A stretch of DNA of 64,000 bases, taken from Paenibacillus sp. FSL R5-0766. Its GTDB lineage: Bacteria; Bacillota; Bacilli; Paenibacillales; Paenibacillaceae. Numbering within the stretch: the stretch's first letter is position 1; every line of letters begins with the position of its first letter. The notes beneath the pieces are model-generated. The model was not told the DNA's origin and searched no databases. It worked only from the letters and a program-made list of their open reading frames with translations. The stretch spans positions 2,542,001-2,606,000 of the forward strand of contig NZ_CP150227.1 in NCBI RefSeq assembly GCF_037971845.1. The letters run 5' to 3'. This document shows positions 1-9,300 of this stretch, piece by piece. Position numbers and translations under genes: made by a program.

Positions 1-1362
1 GATGAACTGAAAAACATAGGGAAAGGCAAACACTATATTGTATATACGTATGGATGTCAGATGAACGAGCATGACTCGGAGACCATCAAAGGACTGCTTG
101 AGTCTATGGGATATCAGGCTACAGAGGATCGCAAAGAAGCTGATATTATTCTGCTCAATACGTGTGCCATACGGGAAAATGCGGAAGATAAGGTGTTTGG
201 TGAGCTGGGTCACCTGAAAACGCTAAAACTTGAACGTCCGGGATTGTTACTTGGCGTATGCGGGTGTATGTCCCAAGAAGAAGGCGTCGTCAACCGAATC
301 ATGCAGAAGCATGGCTTTGTGGATATGATCTTTGGTACACATAATGTGCATCGACTGCCACATCTAATCCAGGAAGCGCTGTTCAGCAAAGAAATGGTTG
401 TTGAGGTGTGGTCCAAGGAAGGCGACATTATTGAGAACCTGCCGAAGAAACGTGAGGGTATGCGCGGCTGGGTGAACATTATGTATGGCTGCGACAAGTT
501 CTGTACATATTGCATCGTTCCGTTCACGCGGGGCAAAGAACGCAGCCGTCGTCCGGAAGATGTCATTGCCGAAGTACGTGATTTGGCACGACAAGGCTTT
601 AAGGAGATCACGCTGCTTGGTCAAAATGTGAATGCGTACGGCAAGGACTTCACCGACCTGAACTACAGTTTTGGTGACTTGATGGATGCCATTCGCCAAA
701 TTGATATTCCGCGGGTACGTTTTACAACCAGTCACCCACGTGACTTCGATGATCGCTTGATTGAAGTGCTGGCCAAGGGCGGAAATCTGGTGGAGCACAT
801 TCATCTTCCGGTGCAGTCTGGCAGTTCGGAAGTACTCAAACGTATGAGCCGCAAGTATAACCGGGAACACTATCTGAAGCTGGCTGACAAAATTAAAAAG
901 GCCATCCCGGATGTTGTGTTGACAACGGATATTATTGTTGGTTTTCCAGGGGAAACGGAAGAACAGTTTGAAGATACACTTTCCCTTGTCCGTGAAGTAG
1001 GGTATGATTTTGCCTATACCTTTATTTATTCCCCACGGGAAGGTACACCGGCTGCGGTGATGGAAGACAACGTACCGATGGAAGTGAAGAAGGAACGTTT
1101 GAAGCGCTTGAACGAAACGATCAACGAATACAGCCAGCGAAGCAATGAACAGCAACGCGGCAAAATCGTTGAAGTGCTCGTTGAAGGCGAGAGCAAACGG
1201 AATTCCGAAGTTCTGGCAGGACGTACGCGCAGCAATAAGCTGGTGCATTTTGAAGGACCCAAAGAATTGATCGGTACTTTTGTACAAGTGGAAATCACCG
1301 ATCCGATGACTTTTTATATTCGGGGCAACCTGCTCTCCGAGCCGGTAGCTGCCAATCAGTAA
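1..1362 (+). CDS. miaB: tRNA-2-methylthio-N6-dimethylallyladenosine synthase MiaB (5' truncated by window edge)
   Basis: Radical-SAM methylthiotransferase that turns i6A37 into ms2i6A37 in tRNAs reading UNN codons. The frame is open from base 1, so the gene starts upstream; 453 residues are visible. The N-terminal methylthiotransferase domain shows its three iron-sulfur cysteines in [18 protein letters not shown] and GVCGCMSQ. The radical-SAM motif C-x3-C-x2-C is seen as [10 protein letters not shown]. Later strands read FTTSHPRDF and [12 protein letters not shown], and a TRAM-type domain closes the protein. An ATG at 61 exists, but starting there would remove the first cluster cysteine, so it is not the start. 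The next gene, ricA, is also its neighbour in Bacillus, which supports the call. Family identity is essentially certain. Confidence 0.97.
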   Translation, partial: DELKNIGKGKHYIVYTYGCQMNEHDSETIKGLLESMGYQATEDRKEADIILLNTCAIRENAEDKVFGELGHLKTLKLERPGLLLGVCGCMSQEEGVVNRIMQKHGFVDMIFGTHNVHRLPHLIQEALFSKEMVVEVWSKEGDIIENLPKKREGMRGWVNIMYGCDKFCTYCIVPFTRGKERSRRPEDVIAEVRDLARQGFKEITLLGQNVNAYGKDFTDLNYSFGDLMDAIRQIDIPRVRFTTSHPRDFDDRLIEVLAKGGNLVEHIHLPVQSGSSEVLKRMSRKYNREHYLKLADKIKKAIPDVVLTTDIIVGFPGETEEQFEDTLSLVREVGYDFAYTFIYSPREGTPAAVMEDNVPMEVKKERLKRLNETINEYSQRSNEQQRGKIVEVLVEGESKRNSEVLAGRTRSNKLVHFEGPKELIGTFVQVEITDPMTFYIRGNLLSEPVAANQ

Positions 1363-1399
1363 TAGTAATACACACACCAATAAGATGAATATTTTTGCA

Positions 1400-1568
1400 C
1401 TTGGCGGGGTTACGGCCGAGCGTAGCGAAGGTGACGGAATCGGTTCTGTAGAAGCGAAGCGTTCGCCTTTGTCTCCAAATTTTAACCTTGAACATTTCAA
1501 TCGAAAAAATTCGGAGACAACAGCGATCAAAAGAACGATCCGACACCGCAGCGGTCACTCAGCAGTCA
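1400..1568. repeat. Intergenic imperfect inverted-repeat element
   Basis: The 268-base gap between miaB and ricA holds no convincing gene. It contains an imperfect palindrome: TTTGTCTCCAAATTTT near 1468 faces AATTCGGAGACAA near 1509. The outer flanks (GGTGACGGAATCGG and CCGACACCGCAGCGGTCAC) are also partly complementary. It resembles a dispersed palindromic unit, but no second copy is visible in this window. A processing or attenuation role between the two genes is possible and untested. Confidence 0.4.
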
Positions 1569-1630
1569 GCTGAACTTAGTGCAACAGTGAGTATTCATCT
1601 TATATCATCTCATAGAATGGAGCGATTTCA

Positions 1631-2080
1631 GTGGCGCAGGAAGAAGTGCAGTACAACCATTATGGAATGCCAACCTACGATACGCGCAATCTGGTCATAC
1701 GCGACGACATTATGGGAAAAGCCAAAGAATTGGCTGATATGCTCGGAACGAGTGAGGAAGTTAGACAGTTTCAACAGGCTGAAACCAAAATTCGGGATCA
1801 TGAGCGCATCCAGCAGTTGATTGCAACGATCAAGAAAAAACAAAAAGAGATTGTTGCTTTTGAAAGCTTCAAAAATGTGGAGATGGTCAGCAAAATTGAA
1901 CAGGAAATTGAAGATCTGCAAAGCGAACTGGACAGTATTCCATTGGTTACGGAATTCCAGCAGAGCCAGAGCGACATCAACTACTTGCTTCAACTAGTGA
2001 TCTCCGTAATCCGGGATACGGTTTCTGAAAAAGTAAACGTGGAGGCTGGAACGGATTCACCTCCGACCAGTTGCGGTTAA
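1631..2080 (+). CDS. ricA: RicA (YmcA), RNase Y specificity / regulatory iron-sulfur protein
   Basis: A 149-residue protein of the YlbF/YmcA family. In Bacillus subtilis RicA works with YlbF and YaaT as an iron-sulfur complex that directs RNase Y mRNA maturation and affects sporulation, competence and biofilm decisions. Visible family features are the helical core (IRDDIMGKAKELADML), the heptad-rich middle (IATIKKKQKEIVAFESF, EIEDLQSELDSIPLV) and FQQSQSDINYLLQLV. A single Cys near the C-terminus (TSCG) matches the Cys-bearing tail of the family. Start is GTG at 1631, preceded by ATGGAGCG. A strong terminator follows directly. Adjacent to miaB as in other Bacillales. Confidence 0.9.
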   Translation: MAQEEVQYNHYGMPTYDTRNLVIRDDIMGKAKELADMLGTSEEVRQFQQAETKIRDHERIQQLIATIKKKQKEIVAFESFKNVEMVSKIEQEIEDLQSELDSIPLVTEFQQSQSDINYLLQLVISVIRDTVSEKVNVEAGTDSPPTSCG

Positions 2081-2090
2081 ATGACGGAAG

Positions 2091-2117
2091 GGTGCGGACG
2101 CTGTCCGCGCCTTTTTT
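2091..2117 (+). terminator. Rho-independent terminator after ricA
   Basis: Nine-base stem GGTGCGGAC / GTCCGCGCC (one G-U pair), loop GCT, followed by six T residues. Confidence 0.85.
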
Positions 2118-2289
2118 GACATTACATAACCGTTAACGTGGAGTGGCTATCGCCAAGTACGCGGAATATAATTCCAAGCAAAGCTCCACGCTGTGGGGTT
2201 ATTTTGTGTGGCGCAGCTGATTTTTAATGATAAAGGCACATGACATCAAGAGAGCGTGATACGTACAGTGAATAAAGGAGAAATGAATA

Positions 2290-2694
2290 ATGAGTATTTT
2301 GGACAAAATGGTGGAAGACGGAGACGGACGATTCTGGGGATTTCTCGGCTGTCGTTATATTAAAGGAGACGGCAAAGAAGTACAGATCGCGTTGACAGCA
2401 GGCGAACATCATACCAACTCCATGGGGATTATTCATGGGGGTGTATTAACTTCACTGATGGATCAGGCGATGGGTATGGTTGCAACAGCAGCAATGGAAG
2501 TGGACGGCTGTGTGACAACGAATCTGAACGTACATTTTCTCGCACCAATGAAACAAGGGGAATTAATGGTGACAGCTACGGTAATGCATCAAGCTGGACG
2601 CAGTGTTACGACTCATTCGGAGGTTCGTGATGCATCGGGTACGTTGGGATGCATGGCTACGGCGACATTCCGCATAGCACGCCCTAGAACGTAA
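2290..2694 (+). CDS. PaaI-family hotdog thioesterase
   Basis: A 134-residue hotdog-fold acyl-CoA thioesterase. The family signature GIIHGGVLTSLMD lies near residues 42-54, and the substrate-facing strand VTTNLNVHFLAP follows. Such enzymes hydrolyse aromatic or medium-chain acyl-CoA thioesters in the cytosol; the substrate cannot be read from sequence. The start ATG at 2290 has AAAGGAG 8 bases upstream. It stands alone between a terminator and the NAD-salvage promoter, with no pathway partner nearby. Family is clear, physiological role is not. Confidence 0.85.
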   Translation: MSILDKMVEDGDGRFWGFLGCRYIKGDGKEVQIALTAGEHHTNSMGIIHGGVLTSLMDQAMGMVATAAMEVDGCVTTNLNVHFLAPMKQGELMVTATVMHQAGRSVTTHSEVRDASGTLGCMATATFRIARPRT

Positions 2695-2710
2695 CGCACG
2701 AATCCTGCGG

Positions 2711-2738
2711 TTGACAAAAGATATTATTATGTCATAAT
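2711..2738 (+). promoter_or_regulatory. Promoter with overlapping palindrome for the NAD-salvage cluster
   Basis: TTGACA (2711-2716), a 16-base spacer, then CATAAT (2733-2738). A perfect 13-base palindrome, ATTATG-T-CATAAT (2726-2738), covers the -10 element, where a repressor would block RNA polymerase. The first gene downstream has the two-domain layout of the NAD-responsive repressor NrtR, so autoregulation is a reasonable inference. Confidence 0.55.
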
Positions 2739-2772
2739 GAAATTATCAAAATGAAAATAGTCGGTGGTGCCC

Positions 2773-3576
2773 ATGAGCGAAAACTACGAACATTTTAATG
2801 CAGAGAGCGACGAACAAGCAGCACGTGCTTATAGTTCCAAAAAATATCGTACCCCCGATGGTGTTCCTGCGGATATCGTTATGTTCACCTTAACCAAGCG
2901 GGAGCGCAAGACGGTGACGAAGACACTTCCCATTCGGGAACTGAAAGTGATGCTGATTAAGCGCAAAGGCTGGCCTTTTGCAGGTAGATGGGCATTACCC
3001 GGTGGATTTTGTCAGGAGAATGAATCCATCTACGGTGCAGCTAAGCGTGAGCTGATGGAAGAGACAGGTGTAGACGGTGGACATCTGGAGTACTTGAATG
3101 TATACAGTCAGCCGGGTCGTGACCCGAGGGGCTGGATTATCTCCCACGCATTTTTTGCACTTGTGGAAGAATGGATGCTGGATCAACGCCAAGCAGCAGA
3201 TGATGCTGAGGATGTTGGATTGTTCACCATTCAGGAGGCGCTGCAAGAACTGGAACTGGCCTTTGATCACAGAACAATTATCGAAGACGCTTATCGACGT
3301 ATTCAACAGCAGATGCTGGAAACGACGATTGCTCGTCAGTTCCTGCCACGTGATTTTACATTAAGTGAATTATATCAGGTTATTCAAAGTGTTGTACCGG
3401 ATTTTGAAGAACCAAACTTCATTCGCAAGATTACGTCTACCCGCAGCCGTAAAGGCATTGTGGAAGAAGTAAGAGATGATGAGGGGAACCTGGTGAGTTC
3501 CAACCAGTACTCGCAGCGTCCGGCGCAGTTATATCGTTTTACAGAACTCGTACCACGCCTGTCCATCTATACGTAA
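2773..3576 (+). CDS. Nudix hydrolase with C-terminal winged helix (NrtR-like)
   Basis: A 267-residue protein with two parts. The N-terminal Nudix domain carries a complete Nudix box: GGFCQENESIYGAAKRE then LMEETGV, fitting Gx5Ex7REUxEExGU. The C-terminal part (LPRDFTLSELYQVIQ, IRKITSTRSRKGI) matches the winged helix of NrtR, the ADP-ribose-sensing repressor of NAD metabolism. pncA and pncB follow on the same strand, the classic NrtR context. Because the Nudix box is intact, the protein could hydrolyse ADP-ribose, act as a repressor, or both. Start ATG 2773 is preceded by GGTGG; GTG codons just upstream are less likely. Confidence 0.85.
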   Translation: MSENYEHFNAESDEQAARAYSSKKYRTPDGVPADIVMFTLTKRERKTVTKTLPIRELKVMLIKRKGWPFAGRWALPGGFCQENESIYGAAKRELMEETGVDGGHLEYLNVYSQPGRDPRGWIISHAFFALVEEWMLDQRQAADDAEDVGLFTIQEALQELELAFDHRTIIEDAYRRIQQQMLETTIARQFLPRDFTLSELYQVIQSVVPDFEEPNFIRKITSTRSRKGIVEEVRDDEGNLVSSNQYSQRPAQLYRFTELVPRLSIYT

Positions 3577-3643
3577 TAAGGTGTAGATGTGTCAATCTGA
3601 TTGAATCAGGATCAACCATTTCTGGGCTAAGGGAGTGTTGACG

Positions 3644-4201
3644 ATGAAAGCACTGATTGTCATTGATTTTACGAAGGATTTTGTGACAGGTTCTTTGCCA
3701 GTAGGTCAGCCGGCAGTAGAGATTGAAGAGACGATTGCAGCTGTAACCGAGGCCTATTGTAAGAACAAACATGAGGTAATCATGGCTGTGGATCTGCACG
3801 AAGAAAATGATCCGTATCACCCGGAGACTGTACTTTTCCCACCTCATAACATCAGAAATACGGAGGGAAGACAGTTATATGGTCGTCTTGCCCAAGTGAT
3901 GGAAGAACGGAAAACAGATATACAGTGGATGGATAAGACGAGATATAGTGCATTCTGTGGGACCGATCTGGAACTCAGACTGCGTGCACGTGGTATTACG
4001 GATATTGCACTGATTGGGGTATGCACGGATATTTGCATATTGCATACCGCTGTGGATGCTTACAATAAAGGTTTTCATATTACGGTATATGAAGATGCCG
4101 TTGCCAGCTTCAATCCGGCAGGGCATGAGTGGGCACTTGGACATTTTCGTTCCAGCCTTGGTGCTTCGGTGGTTAAGGCGAGCGAGACAGTCTTGGCTTA
4201 A
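3644..4201 (+). CDS. pncA: Nicotinamidase (isochorismatase fold)
   Basis: A 185-residue cysteine hydrolase converting nicotinamide to nicotinate, the first step of NAD salvage. The triad is visible: Asp in VIDFTKDF (residue about 9), Lys in the KTRYSAFCGTDLE region, and the nucleophilic Cys in IGVCTDICILHTAVDA. The metal-site stretch DLHEENDPYHPE is also present. ATG 3644 has GGGAG upstream. It lies between the NrtR-like gene and pncB. Length is typical of bacterial PncA. Confidence 0.9.
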   Translation: MKALIVIDFTKDFVTGSLPVGQPAVEIEETIAAVTEAYCKNKHEVIMAVDLHEENDPYHPETVLFPPHNIRNTEGRQLYGRLAQVMEERKTDIQWMDKTRYSAFCGTDLELRLRARGITDIALIGVCTDICILHTAVDAYNKGFHITVYEDAVASFNPAGHEWALGHFRSSLGASVVKASETVLA

Positions 4202-4280
4202 TTTACTCCATAGTCATGTTTGGTTGACCTCATGTTAGGAACCGGATGAATGTGGTGAATGGTGTATAGAGTTTTTTACG

Positions 4281-4332
4281 GGAGACTTGTTTGTTTAATA
4301 CGGATGAACAGAATCATGAAGAATAAGTCTCC
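4281..4332 (+). promoter_or_regulatory. Long-range inverted repeat in the pncB leader
   Basis: Perfect 8-base arms GGAGACTT (4281-4288) and AAGTCTCC (4325-4332) enclose 36 bases upstream of pncB. The arms are not followed by a T-run, so this is not a simple terminator. It could shape the 5' leader; function is unknown. Confidence 0.3.
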
Positions 4333-4398
4333 TTATGTTAACCCGTGTTTACAGATCAAATCTGGGGACACGAGCGGAAGTCAGAGAGGATGAGACAA

Positions 4399-5853
4399 AT
4401 GCAGACAACTAGCCTGGCTTTACATACGGATAAATATCAGATCAATATGATGTACGCCCATTGGGTGAATGGTACTCATAAGCGGAAGGCGGTATTTGAA
4501 GCCTATTTCCGTAAGCTTCCTTTTGGCAACGGATATGCGGTATTTGCCGGATTGGAACGTATTGTGAACTATATCAGCCAGCTTCGGTTTACGATGGACG
4601 ACATCAAATTTTTATCCAAACAAGAGGAAAATTACGATCCGGTCTTTCTGGAAGAATTGCTCCAGTTCTCATTTCAGGGGACGATTCATTCCATGAAGGA
4701 GGGTGCAATTGTTTTCCCTGACGAACCGCTCATTCGGGTAGAAGGCTCCATTATGGAGACACAATTGGTGGAGACGGCGATACTTAACTTCATGAATTAT
4801 CAGACGTTGATTGCAACCAAGGCTTCGCGGATCAAACAGGTAGCGCAGCAGGATACGTTGCTCGAATTCGGCACACGGCGTGCGCAGGAAGCGGATGCTG
4901 CCATCTGGGGCGCACGTGCCTCGTATGTAGCAGGTTTCGATGCAACGTCTAATATGCTGGCCGGAGAGCGCTTCGGAATCCCAACAGCAGGTACACATGC
5001 CCATTCCTGGGTACAGAGCTTTATGAGCGAACAGGAGGCGTTTGACGTGTATGCCAAAGTGTTGCCTGATCAGGTTACGCTACTGGTTGATACCTTTGAC
5101 ACGTTGAACAGTGGGGTACCTCACGCCATCAAGACAGCCAAGAAGTTGGAGAGCCAAGGCAAAAAGATGAATGCCATTCGTCTCGACAGTGGTGACCTAG
5201 CGTACTTGTCGATTCAGGCACGTCAGATGTTGGATGAGGCTGGCTTGGATTATGTGAAAATTGTTGCATCCAATGATTTGGATGAAAATACGATTTTCAA
5301 CCTAAAGGCTCAAGGAGCACGGATTGATACATGGGGTGTTGGTACACAGTTGATTACGGCTTCTGACCAACCATCTTTGGGTGGAGTATATAAATTGGTG
5401 GAGCGTGAAGTGGACGGTGCTATGCTGCCTACGATCAAAATATCTGCCAATCCTGAAAAGGTGTCCACTCCAGGTAAAAAAGAAGTGTTCCGGATCATTG
5501 ATCCGAAACATGGCAAAGCGATTGCAGATTATATCTGCTATCCAGATGAAGAGCAGCCGCTACAGGGCGGACCGCTCAAGCTGTTCAACCCGCTACACCC
5601 TTACCTGAAAAAGACCGTTACCCGCTACGAAGCGGTGAATATGCTGGAGCCGATCTTTGTGAACGGGCGCAAAGTGTATGACCTGCCTAATCTGGATGAG
5701 ATTCGGGCGTACCACCTGGAACAGATGAACCTCTTCTGGCCGGAATACCAACGGAAGCTCAACCCGGAGATCTACCGTGTGAACATCAGCCCTGCGGCAT
5801 GGAATATGAAGCAGAAGCTCATTGCGGAACATGTGAAATCCACAGAGGAATAA
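4399..5853 (+). CDS. pncB: Nicotinate phosphoribosyltransferase
   Basis: A 484-residue enzyme joining nicotinate to PRPP to give nicotinate mononucleotide (Preiss-Handler salvage). Diagnostic segments are LHTDKYQINMMYAHW, LEFGTRRAQE, GTHAHSW with the autophosphorylated-type His, VDTFDT, and IRLDSGDLAYLS. Two ATG codons are possible; the second (4399) has GAGAGGA eight bases upstream and is chosen. Together with the nicotinamidase it forms a complete nicotinamide-to-NaMN route. A rho-independent terminator closes the unit. Confidence 0.95.
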   Translation: MQTTSLALHTDKYQINMMYAHWVNGTHKRKAVFEAYFRKLPFGNGYAVFAGLERIVNYISQLRFTMDDIKFLSKQEENYDPVFLEELLQFSFQGTIHSMKEGAIVFPDEPLIRVEGSIMETQLVETAILNFMNYQTLIATKASRIKQVAQQDTLLEFGTRRAQEADAAIWGARASYVAGFDATSNMLAGERFGIPTAGTHAHSWVQSFMSEQEAFDVYAKVLPDQVTLLVDTFDTLNSGVPHAIKTAKKLESQGKKMNAIRLDSGDLAYLSIQARQMLDEAGLDYVKIVASNDLDENTIFNLKAQGARIDTWGVGTQLITASDQPSLGGVYKLVEREVDGAMLPTIKISANPEKVSTPGKKEVFRIIDPKHGKAIADYICYPDEEQPLQGGPLKLFNPLHPYLKKTVTRYEAVNMLEPIFVNGRKVYDLPNLDEIRAYHLEQMNLFWPEYQRKLNPEIYRVNISPAAWNMKQKLIAEHVKSTEE

Positions 5854-5875
5854 TTCACACATAAGAATTACAGAG

Positions 5876-5913
5876 AGGCATAACCAGTGAGGTATACTGG
5901 CTTATGCCTTTTT
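5876..5913 (+). terminator. Rho-independent terminator after pncB
   Basis: Arms AGGCATAA-CCAGT and ACTGG-CTTATGCCT around a short loop, then TTTTT. Confidence 0.85.
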
Positions 5914-6129
5914 AATATGATCCCGATGAGATGGACCATTGATGTAAGAAATCTCATGGACAGACTGCCAAGGTAGCAGGCTATACTGGATAATAGTCAT
6001 TCCCAATTCAAGAGGTTGTAGGGGAAAAGCAGTAATTATTTCTCGGGAAAGCGCAGGAGACGCCAAATTCTGCATCGCATTGTTTCAATCCCGTAGCTGT
6101 AGGGGATGAAAGTAAGAGGAGGTGCAGAC

Positions 6130-6783
6130 ATGAGGTGGATATTAGGACTGGTCTGGATCGCTTTTATTGCCTATGCATTGTTGTTGGCACCGGGGCAGTC
6201 ACCTGGAAGTGATCCGATATTCAAAGAACTGATTACAATGCAAAGCAAAGAACCTTGGTTACTTACGGCGTTTTCATGGTTAGGTATTTTCCCGGCAGTT
6301 TATGCCTGTATGCTGTTAAGAACATCTGCGAAAGAACGCGGTGGCCGTGTGCCGGCTTGGCCTTTTGTTATCCTTTCTTTCGGACTGGGGGCTTTTGCCC
6401 TGCTTCCCTATTATGCATGGTCATCATCCGCAAATAGAGCTTCGGGTTACGGAAGCTTACATTTTGGTCGTCAGCGTGAGTCGGGAATTGGACGGGTAGC
6501 AGCCCATAAGTTGACGCATGTAATCCTTCTGCTGTTGACGCTGGGGACGGCATTCTATGCCGTGACGCAAGGTCATCCGGATGTATATATGGAAGCATTC
6601 AATCAATCTGCCTTTGTACATATCATGACGATTGATTTTGTACTGCTGACCTTACTTTCCATGATTGCGATATACAGGGATACTGAAGCGAGTCGACGTT
6701 CACCAGCTTGGGCAGTGACAGGCATTATCCCCATCGTGGGTCCACTGATCTATCTGTTGACGCTCAGGAGAGACAGAGCTTGA
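6130..6783 (+). CDS. Uncharacterised multi-pass membrane protein
   Basis: 217 residues with about six hydrophobic segments: LGLVWIAFIAYALLLA at the N-terminus, a central pair (FSWLGIFPAVYACML, FVILSFGLGAFALLPYY), then three towards the C-terminus ending VTGIIPIVGPLIYLLTL and a positive tail RRDRA. AGAGGAGG precedes the ATG at 6130. I do not recognise the family with confidence and see no catalytic motif. It is monocistronic by spacing. Confidence 0.7.
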   Translation: MRWILGLVWIAFIAYALLLAPGQSPGSDPIFKELITMQSKEPWLLTAFSWLGIFPAVYACMLLRTSAKERGGRVPAWPFVILSFGLGAFALLPYYAWSSSANRASGYGSLHFGRQRESGIGRVAAHKLTHVILLLLTLGTAFYAVTQGHPDVYMEAFNQSAFVHIMTIDFVLLTLLSMIAIYRDTEASRRSPAWAVTGIIPIVGPLIYLLTLRRDRA

Positions 6784-6894
6784 TCATCAATGTCTGATGA
6801 ATCCAAAGGTAAAAGGTAGCCGTTAAGCCGAAATGCGAACAATTCATGTGCTTAATGGAAAAATATATAAAATCCAAAGAAGGAGTGGCTATCG

Positions 6895-7914
6895 ATGAAA
6901 AATCATTTTAACGCATATGTTGTCCGTAAAGAAGAACAGGGCGGAGTGAAAGCTGCTATAGAGCAACTGAAGAAGGAAGATCTGCCAAATGGAGATGTAA
7001 CGATAAAGGTGCAATATTCCAGTGTCAATTATAAAGACGGACTCGCGACTCTTGAGAAAGGCGGTGTCGTTCGTGAGTACCCGATGGTACCAGGAATCGA
7101 TCTGGCAGGAACGGTAGAGGAGTCGGTCAGTGGACGTTTTGCTCCAGGAGATCGGGTGATCAGTACAGGATTTGAACCTGGCGTATCCCATTACGGAGGG
7201 TACAGCGAGTATGCTCGTCTGCGCAGTGAATGGCTGGTGCCTCTGCCACCGGGTCTCAGTGAAAAAGAAGCCATGGCAATTGGAACCGCAGGATTTACGG
7301 CTGCACTTTCGGTAGATGCGCTGTTACAGGCTGGAGTGACACCGGAGATGGGCAAGGTTCTGGTTACGGGTGCAACGGGTGGCGTTGGCAGTATGGCAGT
7401 TGCTATTCTGGCGAGACTTGGCTTTGAAGTAACAGCTAGCACAGGCAAAAAGGATCAGGAGGAGTCATTGCTCCGAAATTTGGGCGCCTCAGAGGTTATT
7501 ACTCGTGAAGAAGCTGATGCTCCAGCTAAAGGAGCCATGGGGAAACAGCTATGGGCGGGAGTTGTTGATCCAACAGGAGGACCGGCTCTTGCGGAGCGAT
7601 TGAAACAGATTCAATACGGAGGTGCGGTAGCGGTATCCGGGTTAACCGGAGGCACAGCTTTTGAATCCACGGTACTTCCGTTTATTTTGCGTGGCATCCA
7701 GCTTATGGGTATAGACTCTGTATATTGTCCGATGGAACGTCGGGAACGATTGTGGAAACTGCTCGGCGGAGAATGGAAACCAGAGCGCGCGCTGGAACTG
7801 GGAATCCGGGAGATTTCTCTAGACCAATTACCTCATACACTGGAGACGATACTCCAAGGTGGTGCAGTAGGTCGGACTGTGGTCAATACAATATCAGATC
7901 TGCCATCCGCATAA
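6895..7914 (+). CDS. YhdH/YhfP-type NADPH quinone (acryloyl-CoA-like) reductase
   Basis: A 339-residue medium-chain dehydrogenase/reductase without structural zinc ligands. The N-terminal catalytic fold has the family signature SSVNYKDGLA and VPGIDLAGTV. The Rossmann domain begins VLVTGATGGVGSMAVAIL. The segment MERRERLW followed by the C-terminal helix GGAVGRTVV is typical of the YhdH group, whose members reduce quinones or acryloyl-CoA with NADPH. AAGGAG lies upstream of ATG 6895. True substrate is unknown. Confidence 0.88.
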   Translation: MKNHFNAYVVRKEEQGGVKAAIEQLKKEDLPNGDVTIKVQYSSVNYKDGLATLEKGGVVREYPMVPGIDLAGTVEESVSGRFAPGDRVISTGFEPGVSHYGGYSEYARLRSEWLVPLPPGLSEKEAMAIGTAGFTAALSVDALLQAGVTPEMGKVLVTGATGGVGSMAVAILARLGFEVTASTGKKDQEESLLRNLGASEVITREEADAPAKGAMGKQLWAGVVDPTGGPALAERLKQIQYGGAVAVSGLTGGTAFESTVLPFILRGIQLMGIDSVYCPMERRERLWKLLGGEWKPERALELGIREISLDQLPHTLETILQGGAVGRTVVNTISDLPSA

Positions 7915-7988
7915 GATTCTAAGTCCTTAGACATGCTAATTCTACCTGATTGGGTCACAGTACACCTGGCTGGAAAGGAAGGATTGGC

Positions 7989-8543
7989 ATGTGGTTTGGT
8001 AGAAAAGGGCGAAATATAGTTCGAAGAACAATGAAGTCGGTACTTGTAAGTGGAGTGTTGATCACAAGTGTCTGGTCCCTGGTGGCTTGTTCGGCATCAT
8101 CCATTGAGCAGGAGCGGAAGGTCTACACCCGCGAAGCGACAGATGAAGGAAATATGAGAGCACAGAGTCAAGGACACGGATTAAACGGTGATTTGGTGAG
8201 TGAGATCAGTAAGAGTTTTGAAGCAAAAGGCATTCAACTGATGAATAATATGTTTGAAGATGATGGCCATGGTGGGATCTCTTATATGTATTTGTTGAAT
8301 GGAAGTGGCAGACACATCGTGAAAGTCCATATTTTCAGTGATGCGACAACCCGGGCTGCCAGCATGGAACAAATGTATAGTGAGGATCGTGATGAGGCTG
8401 TCTTGGAGAATGCACTTGGACGGACAACCATTTGGAGCAAAGGATACGTCTCACTCGTTTATACAGCTTCCGGTGGGGAAAAGGACAAGTATGAACAGGA
8501 TGTGTTGCAGGTGTTCCAACATGTGCTGGGGCAACTAAAGTAA
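7989..8543 (+). CDS. Putative lipoprotein of unknown function
   Basis: 184 residues. A basic N-terminus (GRKGRNIVRR) precedes a hydrophobic stretch (VLVSGVLITSVWSLVAC) that ends in a lipobox LVAC with Cys34, so it is probably exported and lipid-anchored. The mature part is hydrophilic, with no motif I recognise. GGAAAGGAAGG precedes ATG 7989. It is followed by a terminator shared with the convergent moaB. Confidence 0.7.
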   Translation: MWFGRKGRNIVRRTMKSVLVSGVLITSVWSLVACSASSIEQERKVYTREATDEGNMRAQSQGHGLNGDLVSEISKSFEAKGIQLMNNMFEDDGHGGISYMYLLNGSGRHIVKVHIFSDATTRAASMEQMYSEDRDEAVLENALGRTTIWSKGYVSLVYTASGGEKDKYEQDVLQVFQHVLGQLK

Positions 8544-8595
8544 GTAGAGCGAGATATCCTTCGTACGTTACCCTACAGCTGAAAATAAACCCGAA

Positions 8596-8623
8596 AAACC
8601 CGTCTGATCTTTCAGACGGGTTT
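8596..8623. terminator. Bidirectional terminator between lipoprotein gene and moaB
   Basis: Perfect 12-base stem AAACCCGTCTGA / TCAGACGGGTTT with loop TCTT. The moaB stop codon lies inside the right arm, so the 3' end of moaB overlaps the terminator. Confidence 0.85.
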
Positions 8624-9130
8624 ATATATTTCACGCATCACATGCCGCAGCTCGGGCAGAATGAGTTTTTCCATGGCCAATTTGACGGCTCCTTTGGAAC
8701 CCGGCATGGAGAATACTGCTGTGCGTCCAATCGTTCCAGCGACGGCTCTGCTCAGGATGGCAGCGGAACCGATATCTTCGGTGTAACTGAGAAAACGGAA
8801 GATCTCACCAAAGCCCGGAAGTTCATTGTCGAGAAGTGAAGACACCGCTTCGTAGGTTGTATCTCGGGGTGCAATCCCTGTTCCGCCGCTAAGCAACACG
8901 GCTTCGATATCATCACGAACAGCTGCATCTTGCAGGATACTTCGAATGTTCTCCGTTTCATCTGGTGTGATGATGTATTCAACGATCTGATAACCCGCTT
9001 CATGCAGAAGCTGTTGCATGAGCTGGCCACTGGTGTCAGTGTCTTTAGTGCGTGTGTCCGACACCGTAACAATCATGCACGATACCGTGTCAGGGGCTTC
9101 CTGGCGATGTTGTTCCACTGAATTAGTCAT
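8612..9130 (-). CDS. moaB: Molybdenum cofactor biosynthesis protein MoaB
   Basis: A 172-residue molybdopterin adenylyltransferase-fold protein. Motifs are VTVSDTRTKDTDTSG, the nucleotide-binding SGGTGIAPRDTTYEA, and the MPT-pocket PGSKGAVKLAMEKL. It adenylylates molybdopterin before metal insertion, or has a related role; MoaB versus Mog activity cannot be separated from sequence. The start at 9130 has GAAGGAGGAAG just upstream. No other moa/moe genes are in the window, so the pathway is completed elsewhere. Confidence 0.9.
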   Translation of the reverse strand: MTNSVEQHRQEAPDTVSCMIVTVSDTRTKDTDTSGQLMQQLLHEAGYQIVEYIITPDETENIRSILQDAAVRDDIEAVLLSGGTGIAPRDTTYEAVSSLLDNELPGFGEIFRFLSYTEDIGSAAILSRAVAGTIGRTAVFSMPGSKGAVKLAMEKLILPELRHVMREIYKPV

Positions 9131-9300
9131 GAAACTTCCTCCTTCAATCAACATGTCCTCATAGCATAGACCATCCGTAAGAATCAGGCAATGTACTGGG
9201 AAAGAGTTGAACATTATTGCACAACGAATGCGGGATGGTGTACACTCGCTAGATATAGATAGATCAGGTTACAAGAAGGACAATAGAGAGGTGTATACGC

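Noticed and set aside
364..1530. A 388-codon minus-strand frame opposite miaB
   Set aside because: It is antisense to a strongly conserved gene, has no ribosome site and no recognisable product.
9240..9300. A Zur box upstream of the CobW-type gene
   Set aside because: No palindrome resembling a Zur operator could be seen.
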